Assembly: GCA_014549065.1 (NCBI GenBank)
Contig: JACDOX010000012.1
Coordinates: 9,743,413 to 9,807,412 of the forward strand
DNA length: 64,000 nucleotides
Direction: 5' to 3'
Origin: Cardinalis cardinalis
Lineage: Eukaryota; Chordata; Aves; Passeriformes; Cardinalidae
Shown piece after piece: positions 38,206 through 50,080 of the stretch. Below the pieces are notes generated by a model. The model ran no database searches. It was given only the letters and a program-made list of their open reading frames with translations, and was not told the origin of the DNA. The position numbers were made by a program, and so were the translations under genes. The stretch's first letter is position 1. The number at the start of each line of letters is the position of its first letter.

Positions 38206-38420
38206 GTCAAAGGTATTGGCAAAAAGCAGGTTTTAATATAAACTTGTGAAAGTGTGATTTAACAGAATTCACTGGCAAGTTCACTCTATAGCCTAGTACA
38301 TAGGCAAAGCATACGCAGAAGAATGGCAGCAAGAAGGATGCAGGATCCACAACCACAAGGGTTTTTAGTCCTTGTTCACTAAAACTACCTGGATGAGACT
38401 GTAGTCAGTCTGGAGTTTAG
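38206..38420 (-). mobile_element. Putative LTR remnant, minus strand
   Basis: The block starts TGTCAAAGGTATTGGCAAAAA and soon shows TTTAAT (38233-38238), which is ATTAAA on the minus strand. It then becomes GC-richer, with GGCAGCAAGAAGGATGCAGG near 38325-38344 and CACAACCACAAGGGT. This resembles the U5-R end of passerine ERV LTRs read in antisense. The right boundary and any target-site duplication are not visible. Confidence is limited because the assignment rests on pattern memory only. Confidence 0.38.
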
Positions 38421-39169
38421 GTGATTTCAGTTGTTAAGATATGTAATAGATTATTATATACTTACTGCAGATAGATTATTGTCTCTTGTACCTTTGTGTG
38501 TTTCAATAGAGATGACATTCCCTTTCTTAGTCTAAACATTTCCTAGAAGACCTGAGATGAGGATTTAATCTCAGTCAAAACTACACAGATATATTCTTCC
38601 AATAAGTACTGCTTATGCTTAAGAAAGATTTCNACAATAACACACAAAAGGAAAAACACATAGTAAATCTTCCAAGTTCAAGTATCCTGATGATGTTGCT
38701 GAGCATTCACTATATGCTTCTACTTAGTAGATTGAATAGGTATTCTGATTTATACTTTGCAAAAATCATTGCTAGCCACACAAAAATTCTCAAGGCAATT
38801 GTGATAGCAATATTAGTTTATGCACCCTTTTTAATAAGCTTGGAGAAAAATCAGCTATCATTTTCCTACTTCTTTAAAAAGTGCTTTAGGTGAGATAATT
38901 CATGGCTGTTTTGTTATTCCTTCAAAGCAGCTTAGAGTCCTAAAAAGTGGTGGTTCTGACTCTTTCCCCTGAGCCAATCTCAGCATTTTTTTTCAGTTGT
39001 AGATTGTTGTGTTCATAAATTCTAACTTTCCACTTGACCTGTGAAGAAAAGAAATGCAAAATTAGGGCTATGATATTCCTTTAATAACTGTGTCACCTTA
39101 CATTGAATAGGAATAGTTACAGCCTTTCGTGAAGCATCAGTGCATTTTTCTCTCCCCTTCATTTTACTG
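38421..39169. other. AT-rich unique sequence
   Basis: Nothing recognised. The 92-codon plus-strand open frame at 38615-38893 is rich in Ile/Leu/Ser, as expected from AT-rich DNA, and has no known domain. Confidence 0.5.
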
Positions 39170-39500
39170 TGACAAGTGCAAGGACACACAGCTGCCTCAT
39201 GCTCAGCTTGTTCAAGAGCCTTTCTTTCCCTCTCTGTAAAGCTGCTCCCCAGCCAGCCAGGNCCCAGCCTTTATTAATCTATACTAGTTAGGCTCTACAT
39301 TTGTCATTTTTGAACTTCAGATATCCTACTCCCCCAGCTTAATGAAATCCCTCTGAATAGCAGACTCTAAAATGTTAACCACTCTTCCTGGTCTTGTATT
39401 ATCTGTAAATCTAAGTGTCTGCATTTCTTCACCATGGAGATCAGCAGTGCTGTCAAACAGTATCAGACCCAGCATCAACCCTGAAGAACAGTGTTGTTAG
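39170..39500 (-). mobile_element. Old, highly diverged CR1 LINE fragment, minus strand
   Basis: The order of short matches follows antisense CR1. These are CTGCCTCATGCTCAGCTTGTT (about 39191-39211), CTCCCCAGCCAGCCAGG near 39245, and a CCCTCTGAATAGCAG segment near 39348-39363. A TATTATCTGTAAATCTAAGTG segment at about 39397-39417 corresponds to the SKFADDT region. It closes with AGACCCAGCATCAACCCTGAAGAACA near 39464-39489, the equivalent of GPSLGSVPQG. Many substitutions and small indels make this the oldest CR1 in the window. No reading frame survives. Confidence 0.65.
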
Positions 39501-42051
39501 CTGAGGGTAAGCCATGTATTTAAATAGTGGCATAATGACATTTTCTTCTCTCTCCCCCGCTTTCTTTCTCAATGTTTCTTAACAATTGTTTTTTTTATTT
39601 TTGACTTGTTCTGCATGTTGAGCTTATATTTTCATGGATTTAATATTCAGCCAAGAACTTTGCTCCTGAGTGGTTGTACTCAGGTCACACTGGTTTAACA
39701 TGTCTACAAAAAATGTTTGGTTGAGTTTTTTCCCCCATATACCTTGAATTTCACCTGCTGTATCACTGACTAGTGACTCAGAGGTGTATGTACTGTTCAA
39801 GTCATAATTTGTTTTTGTACTCACAGAACCTGTTTTAATGATTTGTATGTATGCTGAAACCCAAGTGGAAGACTTCTACTGTCAATGCTGGATGAACAGC
39901 TGAACATTTATTCTTAGCTCCCTTTTCCTGTCTCTTGTCAAACTGCTTATTGAAATTTCTTCCTACTTTTGACTTTTTTTACGAGCTTCTTTCTGTGCTT
40001 TATTCTGTAGAGATGTTGAATCTAAGTGAAGCATCACAATTATGAAACTGTATACTTCTGTAGGATTTTGAACAGTATCATTGTTTTACATCAAATCAGT
40101 AGCAACTTTCTTGCNGGAGTGGCTTCCTGATTAGCTGATCCTAGAACAAACATAGTTTTAGTCTCTTAAAACGTTATCTGTTTAATTTCCCACAGTGACA
40201 TTTGAATAATTTATAGGAGGATGCTGATGCTATCCAGAAAAGCTTTATTGCCTGTTTTCACTTTCTTGTCTGAGAATCTGGTAATCAGTATCATTATCCT
40301 GGTCAGACACTGTCTAACAATTACACAAATGTATATTGTCATTTAAGATTGGTATTTTGGACCATAAAAATTCTGTTCTGAATATGTTCATCTGTTTAAA
40401 TTGAAGTTCTCTTTCTTGTCATACTAGGCTCTCACATTCATCTTTGCATTTACCATCCCAGTGGCTGTCAACAAATTTCTGGTGCATCAATTTCATTAAT
40501 GTGTTCATCTAGGGCAATATATTTCAGTTTGTTTTTTCTTGTTTCTTGTTTCCTCAGACCCCTTATTCCCTTTGACATTTAATATTGGTATGAAAATACA
40601 CTTGTCTCTGATTAATCTTGCTCATTGACATAATATTTAAGTAGCAAACATTGTATTTCATATTTTTTCTCAATCATTCCTAATATTTTTTTGTGTCTTG
40701 TTTCAGAATGCAGAAGTCCTTATGCATACACTTTTGGATAAATCTTCTCCAATTGATTATTTNCTACACCTTTTAAGCTGTTATCTTTCCAAGCTCATCA
40801 GTTTCTAAGCTCAGTCACAATTTCCTTAGTTTTAAGTATCAATAGCTTTGCTCTCAAAATAGTGATGTCACATGTAGGGCTACAGTAAGANTAGGACAAG
40901 ATTTGTAAGAAGAGAAGTCTTCTGACTGAAGTACATTCATACAAGTAGCACTAGTCCTGTATCTCTAGAGCTAACATGAGGGAAAAAACCTGATCTTTTT
41001 AATATATTTCATAGTGTTTGGTTTTATTTTATTGATTACATGATATCCCAGCATGCATGGCATAGAGGTAAGAAACAGAAGGCACAATGTGTTCTTTTGT
41101 GTACCAAAATATCATATTTGGCTTTGGTCAAAATATTTTAAACAATGTAAACAAACTTTTAAACAAACTCTATAGTTTTAATTTTTTTTAATTTTAGGTG
41201 TTGCTCATTTGTATTTCTCTCCTTCACTGCTTTGTTACAATNTTCTAATCTCAGTTCATATAGACCTACAGTGCGGATTATGAAATATTTTCAACTGCAT
41301 TCACAACTGAAATTCAAAAATCTGCCCCCTTCTCTAAAAAAAATCTGTGCCCTTGAGGTAGACCTACAGTCCTCAGCCTTCCCTTCTCCTGTGAAGATTT
41401 TTGACAGCTAACAACACATCTTGACAGAGCTGGATGGCTCAGAACATAGCTTGCATTAAGACCAGTCAGGATTTAGGTACTATTTGCTCCTCTACTTAAT
41501 TTTCCTGAAAGATTTCAGTCTACACGGTTTTCTTGGATCATGTCAAAGCATGACATCAGGACCAAATCCATGGAAAAANACAGTGATAGTTCTGCTTTCT
41601 TTTAAAAGCACAAGGAAGAGGTATTCTTTTTTGATGTAACTCCTACTATAACACTCAGGCTTATAGCCTGCAGACCAGTATATACAGCATTGCCAGTCAT
41701 AGCAACAGCCCACTGATTTTTCCACTGAATTTTTTTTAGTTTCTTTGCTTGCAGCAGCATTTTTGGACTCTTTTTTTTAAAGGGCTTTTGCTTATCTTTT
41801 TGTGCTATAACCATAATTTTTTTATGAAGAAATAAGGAGTAATTTTTCTGTAGAGAATGAAATATGAGGCCTTGATAATAAAAGTGAAACGGAGACTTCC
41901 ATGGTGCAGAGAAGTATAAGAATGAGATGATAAAAAAATNTACACTTAAGATTGAAGCTATGAAAAATTCAAGAGGGGTGAGCTGTTGTGGTGCAGATTT
42001 GGGAGCTGTACAGAACAGAGTTTACAGTAGTTAAAAGAAAAAAGAGTATAT

Positions 42052-42081
42052 TTTAAAAATATAGAAATCTATATTTTTAAA
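42052..42081. repeat. Perfect inverted repeat, 13-bp stem and 4-nt loop
   Basis: TTTAAAAATATAG (42052-42064) pairs perfectly with CTATATTTTTAAA (42069-42081) across the loop AAAT. It is very AT-rich. Confidence 0.85.
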
Positions 42082-43067
42082 TTCATTAACTATATAAATA
42101 TACAGAAGAAAGAAAAATAGTCTGAAGTGGAATCACAATAGAGAAGAATTCATCAGAATCAAGAACATATTTCTTCCTGGCAAAGCAAAAAAAATTCCAT
42201 GATTAACATTACTGTCCTCAAAGAGATCTACAGGGGAACAGTGTAGAGATTAACAGCAGACAAAAAGGAGAACTAGAAATTTTATATACAATAACTTTTA
42301 AGTGTAATATTATAATAAGATTTGGTCTAAGTTATTTACATAATTTAGAATATGAATATAAGTATCATTTTAACTGGACCAACCATACAAAATGGAGTAA
42401 ATTACTTATGCCTTTAAAATTTTAAAGATAATAGTAGTAAATTTTTGTTGTCCCATGAAAATCATATTCCCTTATTTGCACATAAAANGTTTTTGAGGGT
42501 TACAGTGTCAAAGTAGGATACATACATGAGTTTTCTCTTCCACCTGTAAGATTTATGTCTTTACCTATAAATCATTATAAAGTCATTCAGGTTGAAGCTG
42601 TTTAAGTTTAAAAGAATTAAATTAGGAATGAGCCATGTATCGATTTACACTAATTGGGACAAGAGTATTGTGATGTTAAGTGATGTTCAATTTCTTTCTC
42701 TTTCCTTCATCTTGTTCTTGGTACTCAAGCATCCCCTGTCACTCAAGTGTTGGTTTCATATCTCACAAGTAGAAGAATTTATATTGGTTATTGCAATGGT
42801 TCTTTGGAAAGTTCAATTTTGTCTACTTTACAAGGAATTCTTACCTAAATGACCTAAAATTGGTGAAGGAAGATGGCTGGAATTGGAGCCTAGAGAAGTG
42901 CCTTGTCATGCTGGAAGTTTATGGATGGCTTACTAAAGCAAGGATTACACTCATACATTCTGAATTCCAGTTCAAATCTTTAGCATAAAGCTTTTTTTCC
43001 ATCTTATCTCCCACAATAGCTATGAACTGACTCTGTTTTTTTAATATTTCTGCTTCCTTCAAGGAGT

Positions 43068-43088
43068 GGGTGGCAGGGGGAGGGAGGG
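43068..43088 (+). repeat. G-quadruplex motif
   Basis: GGG-TGGCA-GGGGG-A-GGG-A-GGG on the plus strand: four G-runs of at least three with loops of 5, 1 and 1. It sits in a purine-rich stretch within AT-rich DNA. Confidence 0.85.
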
Positions 43089-45270
43089 AGAAGGANGACA
43101 GAAAAACAACAGATGGGTTAGAGGCAGAATACCTTCTTAGGCTTAAAAAATAATATAATGTCTTCGGACAGCCTGTACATATTCTTCCTTGTTGANTGGA
43201 GTACTATCCTTTTTATTGTCATGACTGAATTTCAACCATGTAAGATCTGTATATAGAAAGAAAAATGGGATCTAAAAAGGCCACTGCTGAGAGTTTTTGG
43301 AAAAAGTAGGAGCTAGTGGAAAAATAATATAGTTACTTCATAATTTCAAATCAATACCATGTAAATGTCTTTAAAGGAGGTCTTTTAAAANTTTTTTTTG
43401 AAAAGTAATTTTGTTTAGACCATGAAGAGTCTAAATTAATTTGAAAGAAATTATTAATTGTGTAAGGTGCTAGTAATATGAGAAACAGAGAAAAAATTGG
43501 AGCAACTTTTAAACTTTTTTCAGTTAAAAGTGAATATTATTCAGCAGCCCTGATTAGTCTTTCAGCTTTATATATAATAAGTTTTATAAATAAATTATGG
43601 TCAAACAATAGTATAGGCTCTTGTCTTTCTGTTTCACTCACTTCACTTTTGATGAGCTGTCTTTCTACATCTATGTTTCATGACATGTGCCTCAGAAATG
43701 NTCTCTGGAAAATGCCCATTCTTCATATTAGGTTACAACAGTATTAATTACTTTCTTTATTCCAGGTTATTACCCTGAGACAAAAATGTGTTATTTTTAA
43801 TACATTTCAGCTCAAGCTCTTCTGTTATGTAAAAATAATTTGAATTTATTACTTTTAGACTAGAATATTAAATGTCAGTATATTCCAAATCTAGATATAT
43901 TTTAATGCAAAAAAATGCTGAACAAATTTTTTTTAATCCATTAAAAGTAAATTAATTTGTGTGTTGGATACTAGAAATTGTCAGTGCAATTATTTGGATG
44001 CAGATGTTTCAGTTGATTAAAAATACATCCCACTACACAATGTTATATTCCAAGCTTGTAAAGTGCAAAAAAAATGAGATTTCCTTGTGCAATTATTTAT
44101 TTTCTGTAAGAGTTAAAAGGGTATAAAATAAATTATTGTGTTTGTAGAGTAGTGTTCCTACTGTTAACATAAGATTCTTTAGAATGGGACCAGAAAATTA
44201 ATAACAACAATAATTTAAAAAAAAAAGTGTGCTCTGTTTCCTAAATATCCCTTGCTATTTCATGTTGGAAGAGAGAAGACACATTGCTTTTCCTCCTTTT
44301 GGGATTGATATGCAGTCTTTTTTACTAGAAAGTACTACTATTGCTTATAGTTTTCCAAGTTTCCAGTGGGCTTCTCTGTAAAGATCTTTGGCTTCTGAAT
44401 TGGTAAGCAGTAGGCTAAATTTCCTAGCTGGGCAGAAGAAATTCTTTTTATACTTCATATCTGAAGGAGTGAGAAGAATTACATGAAGATCCTGAAGAGA
44501 ATTTAGTGGTGGTAAAAAGTGGTTTTTAGTGTTACTTGACTCATATCATTGCTTACTATTTTTCAGTCTCATGAAGATGGTGATATTTCACTGTATTAGC
44601 ACTATAGGTAACCNATTTATTATACAACACAGTTTGTCTTAACTAAAGAAAATTTCTGAATGGTTTTCTTTTTGTGGTTGGGGATTTGAGNGGTGATTTT
44701 TGGCTGTAATTGCTATTTCCTTGTTTTCTTTAGGTTTGGGGCTTTTTAGTCTAATTGTCCTTTCCAATGAAGTATTTAATAGATTAGATTAGATTAGATT
44801 ATGACAGAAAATTCTGAATATCTGTTTATGAACTTGCTGGGANCAATAATTTAAACACCTTATTATGTGGGTTTTAAACCTCAGCATTTCAAAATGTTAA
44901 GTGGAAATGTAGAATGGTAGTGAGGGTTATGCTCAGTCCTATAAACATCTTCTTGCCTGGAAAAAAGGTCAGTGAGTTTCATTACTAACAAATCAATTCC
45001 AGGATATGCCATCCTCCTGATAAAGCATTTGAAGTGAAAATTACAGATTTTTATTTTGCATATAAAAAGCAATTATTTGGACTGGGAAAATTAGCTAAGC
45101 AGACTACTTTTCAAAATTTTGATACATTTTTAATTTGTCAGTGTCTAATATCCTTCAAGTGCCGACCTTGTCCTTTTCTCCAGACATGCAATGTTGTTGT
45201 CTTTCATTATCTAAAATTGCAAGAACATATCTGTGATTGTGAAAACTTGACAGAAAAATGGAAAACCGTT

Positions 45271-46572
45271 TGTCATGGTTTGACACTGGCACAATGCCAA
45301 TGCCCCCATGAAGATACCCTCCCCCTGGTGTCTGCTGTGAGATGTGACCAGAAATAAGNAAAGCAGGCTCTCACTTAGTGACAAAGAAAACTTTATTGAC
45401 TACACTACAAATAAAAAACTAAACNACAAGAGAAAAAAAGAAAAAACCACAAGGAAAATGAAAACTGCACAGAAGCATTTTCCTCCTNCTCCCCCCAAAT
45501 TTCCAATACAATACCTCCCCCAAAGCACCAACTCTCNATCCTGCACCACCCTTCCAGAATACTCAATCTACAGTTCATCAAGAGGAGAAGGAGTCCTTCT
45601 TTGTGCCACAGGCTTCCCCTGGAAACACTGTTGAAACCTCGTGTGTCTCCATGTCACTGATAGCACCGCCTGGAGAGATCATCTGCCATCGTGACATCTT
45701 CCTTCCATGCTCAGTGCTCTCACCACTGTGCATGGACCAGAGCTGCTNCTAGGGTTGTCTTTTAAGGATGCATTGTCTCATTCCAAAAAAAAGCACAGTC
45801 TCTCCTTTGGGACACCTGTCCCCCCCATATTTTCACCCCCTGGGGCCGAGGGGNNNNNNNNNNNNNNNNNNNNNNNNNNNNNNNNNNNNNNNNNNNNNNN
45901 NNNNNNNNNNNNNNNNNNNNNNNNNNNNNNNNNNNNNNNNNNNNNNNNNNNNNNNNNNNNNNNNNNNNNNCTCTGGCACAGGCCTTCATCTCACTCACTC
46001 AATTCCCTCTTCATCTTCTGCTCCATTGCAGGAAAAGTCAATGCTCTGCAGAATTTTCATTGTCCACAAAAGGGTTAAAACTCGGGCTCTGCCTGCCCGG
46101 AGAGACTCCACAAGTGGCTGGACACCTTCTCTCTGCATTTCCCCCCCCCCTTCTTCTTCTCAGCCGTGCTGCTCCACGTTATCAAGTTTCAAGGCAACAC
46201 GGTCACAAGCACAGGCTGTACTTTCTCTCTCTCTCCTGGGGGGGCTGCCCGATGCCTCTGATGCTTCTCCCACCCTTCCATGCCGGGGCCTCTTCAGCTC
46301 CCACCTCCGTCCCCAGCCCTGGCCTACCTCACCGGGCCTCGTGGCTTCCCCTCCCTCGCCCAGCAGGAGCAGCCGGACGGGGGAGAGATCAGAACTCTTT
46401 CCCCACCGGAACCCAAGAGAGCTTCCCAGGGGGAGAGCCCTGCTTTAACCTTGTGTTCTCAGAGGTGGATCCANNGTCCCANTGGCNNAATAAGTTGCCA
46501 ATNTTAAAATCTGAACATCCATTGGCTTGACCACAGGATCCCAGAAATCCTGTTTCCTGTCAAACCACCACA
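45271..46572 (-). mobile_element. Solo LTR of an endogenous retrovirus (ERVL-like), minus strand
   Basis: The ends are TGTCATGGTTTGACA (45271-45285) and TGTCAAACCACCACA (46558-46572), which form a terminal inverted repeat matching at 13 of 15 positions. The element is flanked by a perfect 5-bp direct repeat CCGTT (45266-45270 and 46573-46577), the size usual for ERVL-type integrases. On the minus strand an AATAAA lies at 45392-45397 (TTTATT on plus), about 120 bp before the 3' end, so U3-R-U5 runs right to left. The interior is GC- and pyrimidine-rich on the plus strand, includes a C10 run near 46141, and contains a 117-N gap (45854-45970). About 1.3 kb with no gag, pol or env next to it indicates a solo LTR. 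Long open frames across it (up to 226 codons) arise from GC-rich low-stop sequence and Ns, not genes. Confidence 0.85.
45854..45970. other. Assembly gap (117 Ns) inside the LTR
   Basis: A run of N in a GC-rich, C-run-containing part of the LTR, so the true LTR length is uncertain. Confidence 0.99.
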
Positions 46573-46694
46573 CCGTTCAAAACATTATTGAACTGTGTAC
46601 TACTTGTAATTAAATACAACATCACTCTAAATCAGAGCTGGTTGCTTTAACATATACAGTTTTCCCTAAAATAGAAATTTAATTTTTTTTTTCC

Positions 46695-47144
46695 AGTCCT
46701 GGTTCTGGCCAGATCAGTTGGAGGGAACATGGCCAAGACATTTTGTTATTCAATACCACATTACATCTTTGCCAGGGGTGGGGAAGTTGGACTTTCTCAC
46801 TTCTGGGGAGGANAGGCATCCTTTTCTGGGGTAACAAAGCCTGTCAGTGGATGAGGGAGGACCTGTTCTTTCTTTTTGTATACTTCTGTCAATAATATTG
46901 TTGCTGTTACTGTTTCTTTTCCTATCTCATTGCTGTTTTCAGTAAATTGTTCTTACCTCAACTTGTGATCTTTGCCTTTTGTGCCTGCAGTGGTCTCCTC
47001 CAGGAATTTTCAGGGGTGCAGGAGGGTGGAAGAGGGGGTCNAGAAGGGAGAAGAGAGGGGAGAGAGAGTGAGTAAGCAGCAGTGTGGTTCGAGAGGTCTT
47101 GATGGGAGAACTAGATTCGGGAATACCATTCCTGAACCATGTCA
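46695..47144 (+). mobile_element. Second, older solo LTR, plus strand
   Basis: The left end AGTCCTGGTTCTGG (first T mutated) and the right end CCTGAACCATGTCA form an imperfect inverted repeat; the reverse complement of the right end matches 10 of 14 positions of the left end as written, 11 if the first base is restored to T. Flanks TTTCC (46690-46694) and CTTCC (47145-47149) agree at four of five positions, consistent with a decayed 5-bp target-site duplication. An AGTAAA polyadenylation-like hexamer at 46941-46946 precedes a GA-rich, GC-richer region (about 47020-47080) and the end sequence GGTCTTGATGGGAGAACT, a pattern seen in passerine ERV LTRs. A TGTATAC near 46878 could be the TATA element. 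It lies 122 bp from the minus-strand LTR and points away from it. Confidence 0.62.
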
Positions 47145-47149
47145 CTTCC

Positions 47150-49727
47150 CTATACCTGTCTTTATACTTTTTTTCCCCCTGAAGATAAAGTCACTGAGAA
47201 ACATTTGGCAAAATATTGAGGTTCATAGTCCTTATTTCTTGTTTTTCTTTGTGTAATCAAGGAAAAGTATTTTGGAGTAAGAAGCTGAAGGGGATTTACC
47301 CAACTAGGTATACACAGAGTCATTATGAATATAAATAGTTGTTGATTTTTCAGAACAAGTGAAAATTCTAGTAAAAATTTTAGTTTTCAACAACTGATAG
47401 AGAGAGTGAACTTCAAACATTTCAGTGAAACTTCAAATGTTTATAGGTGGCATGGATAGTTAAAGAAAAAAATGAAAAACTACAAGAGTCAAACCTAAAT
47501 ACTCCATTTAACAGACCTTTTGTGGAGCTTTTTCCGTCATTGATTCTCTCTGAGCACCCTGTCTCTCAGGCTACATTTCTCTGAAAGAAATCCATATGTT
47601 GAAGGATGTTAACATTTCTAACCATTCTGTTTTTTTGAACAACTACAAGAGTACCCTGCAGGTTCTATCTTTTTCTTTTAAAAATTACTGTGATTCTACT
47701 TTATTTGGAGAATCTCTTGCAATCTCTCTTTCACCTCTTTGGTAGATTTGATGCCATCTTCCACAGTCCTTAAAGCAAATGACTCAGCAATAGACTACTT
47801 TTATCTTTTCCTCATCTTTCCCCTAACATTTTCCCCTTTATGTATTCATTACAACATAACTGATGAATGGAATCTTGTATTTTAGAACAACATTGTATAT
47901 ATTTGTTAACCTTGTGAAAACATATGATTGAGATTCCTCAGATAAAATCAGTGATTCTAAACTGAGGTCAAATATGACTGTAACTAAGCATTCTATCTTG
48001 ATAATGGGTGTGAATGAAACCATAAAAATGTGCATACATTTGTGTATTACTCAATTTTTCTCAAAGCATTTCCAGGCATCCTGGAAAAGTCACTTATTGA
48101 AGTGTATTGTGTGGCTGAAACTCACAGGTGTCTTGATAGTCTAGAATGAATATATTTTTTATCAGGCCAAACATTTTTCTCTTTATGAGACATCAAAGAG
48201 ACACATAATGCTTAAAGAGCTGGATTGGAATTCGGTACTGTTAAATGCTATAATTTTATGTTTCGGAGAAAACACTGGTTATGTTTCCCTCTGAAGAAAA
48301 AAGTAGAAAAGTTGAATTGATAAAAACATCATCAAAAAGAAAGTGAAACAGAAACCCAAGAACCATTTGTGGGTAAAACTTTGCTATAGATAACTTTCTT
48401 AAAAATAATATTAGGACGAGGATAGCTAGTTCTATCAACATGACAAGATGTAGTGTTTCAGAATACCAGTGAAAGGGAAAAAAAGACATAGTTACTTGTC
48501 TGATTTTTTCTGATTTTCAGTTCTAATAAAAATAGTTATGATTTGAGATCTCTGAACACTGTCGCAACATTCTTTTTGCCTGAAACATTACTCAGTAAAG
48601 CAAGAGAGCTATATGAACAGGCTTCAGATTCCATGTCAATTCACATCAGCAGTGGCTGTATGTAGAATGCATACTGGATGTCATCTTCCTTAGACGCTCA
48701 CTTCTTACTCATTCTCAACAGTGCTGCAGGGAATGCAAGACCTGCATGTTAAATGTCCCCTTCACAGGCAGACAATGTGAGAGGCAGAGAGGTATACTTC
48801 ATATATCTTCTAAATGATCAATAACTTAGCAATATTGTTGGAAACAATATAAATTTTGGCAACAATACTAGTCTTTAAATATTACTTTTTAAAGTACAAG
48901 ATTTCCTGCCTAAGTCTGTTCCATTTTGCATGCTCCAGCATTTATATTGGAATAACTATAAAATATTGTAAAGGAAATTTCAGAATAGATAGGATTTTTG
49001 CTTCCTTCCTCCCCCCCCATCCTTTTTAGGCTTTCTGCCTGACACAGTGCACAAAAGTAGTGGTTTGTTTCAAAGTGCTGTTACTGAAGTTCTGTGGGAG
49101 CAGCTGTTCATAGACAATTTTCTTTAAAGCATGAAGATGAGAAAAGCATGAGCTTGGGTCAGGAGGACACATTGTTGATTCAGTGGAGATTACTTCAGCA
49201 TATGGAAGAAATACAAAATAGTTAAAATAGCTCAACAAAAATCTTTTACAGACATAATGATCCTTGAGCATTCTTAGTGTTGTGAAAAGGNGTGGCTGTG
49301 GCTCAGCATTAAATATACATGTATTTTTTAATTAGAAATTTATCTGTGTACTTATAAAATAGCATATGCAGAGTAAAAGGCAAACAAAAAAGGAGATTTG
49401 TGATTTTATAGCTGATATTATTAGTGTGCATGATCCTGAATTGTTTATTATAATATAAATTACTTTCTTTAAAAATGTTGAGAGACCTTTATTTGATGAG
49501 AGCACCTGACACGGCTTTGTCTATCCCTGTTTTTTTTAGAATTATCTATCTATTATGAGAGCAAAGAATTGTATCAGAAATTTCTATGAAGATTAAGATT
49601 CACTTTATAACCTTTTTTTTTTTCCACTGGGAAACAGCAAGATAAGACATCAAAGAGGTAATGTGGCTTTAAAAATTACATTCAAATTTTCTTGAAACCG
49701 CTTCATTACTCCCCAGTTGCAGCAGGA
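47150..49727. other. AT-rich unique sequence
   Basis: No gene recognised. A short near-duplicate (GTGAACTTCAAACATTTCA then GTGAAACTTCAAATGTTTA) lies at about 47407-47444. Confidence 0.5.
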
Positions 49728-50080
49728 TCAGATGCACATCTCCCCAACAGGAAACTGGGGTTGTTTAGCCTGGAGAAAAGAAAACTCAGGGGAGACCTTA
49801 TCACCCTCTACAACTCCCTGAAAGGAGTAACAAGCGACAGGACAAGAGGAAACGGGCCCAAGCTGTGCCAGGGGAGGTTCAGGCTGGACATAAGCAGGAA
49901 AGCCTTACTAAACATTGAAATGGACAGCCCAGGAGGGTGGAAGAAGGTGCACAAGAAATGACTGAACGTGGCACTTAGTGCCATGGTCTAGTTGGCAAAG
50001 CGGTGGGCAGTGAAAGGTTGGACTTAATGATCCCAGAGGANTTTTCCAACCTAAATGACTCAGGGATTCTGTGATGTGTA
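49728..50080 (+). mobile_element. CR1 LINE 3' end, plus strand
   Basis: The characteristic order of CR1 3' sequence is clear: GGGGTTGTTTAGCCTGGAGAA (about 49758-49778), GGAGACCTTATCACCCTCTACAACT, TGACAGGACAAGAGGAAA-like sequence near 49837-49853, GCCAGGGGAGGTTCAGGCTGGA, then GTGGCACTTAGTGCCATGGT and a GATTCTGTGATG tail near 50067-50078. About 350 bp of 3' noncoding CR1 remain, 5'-truncated. It is one of the less diverged copies here. A few deletions occur relative to the usual spacing, for example around 49905-49960. Confidence 0.92.

Larger units (their letters stand above)
39501..45265. other. AT-rich unique sequence with small motifs
   Basis: No gene or transposon recognised over about 5.8 kb. 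Small features listed separately are a hairpin at 42052-42081 and a G-quadruplex motif at 43068-43088. There is also a short (AGATT)4 run at 44781-44800. Confidence 0.52.

Noticed and set aside
45707..46530. Open frames of up to 226 codons, Ser/Pro-rich, on the plus strand
   Set aside because: They lie inside the antisense of a solo LTR, cross a gap, and reflect GC-rich sequence with few stops rather than a protein.
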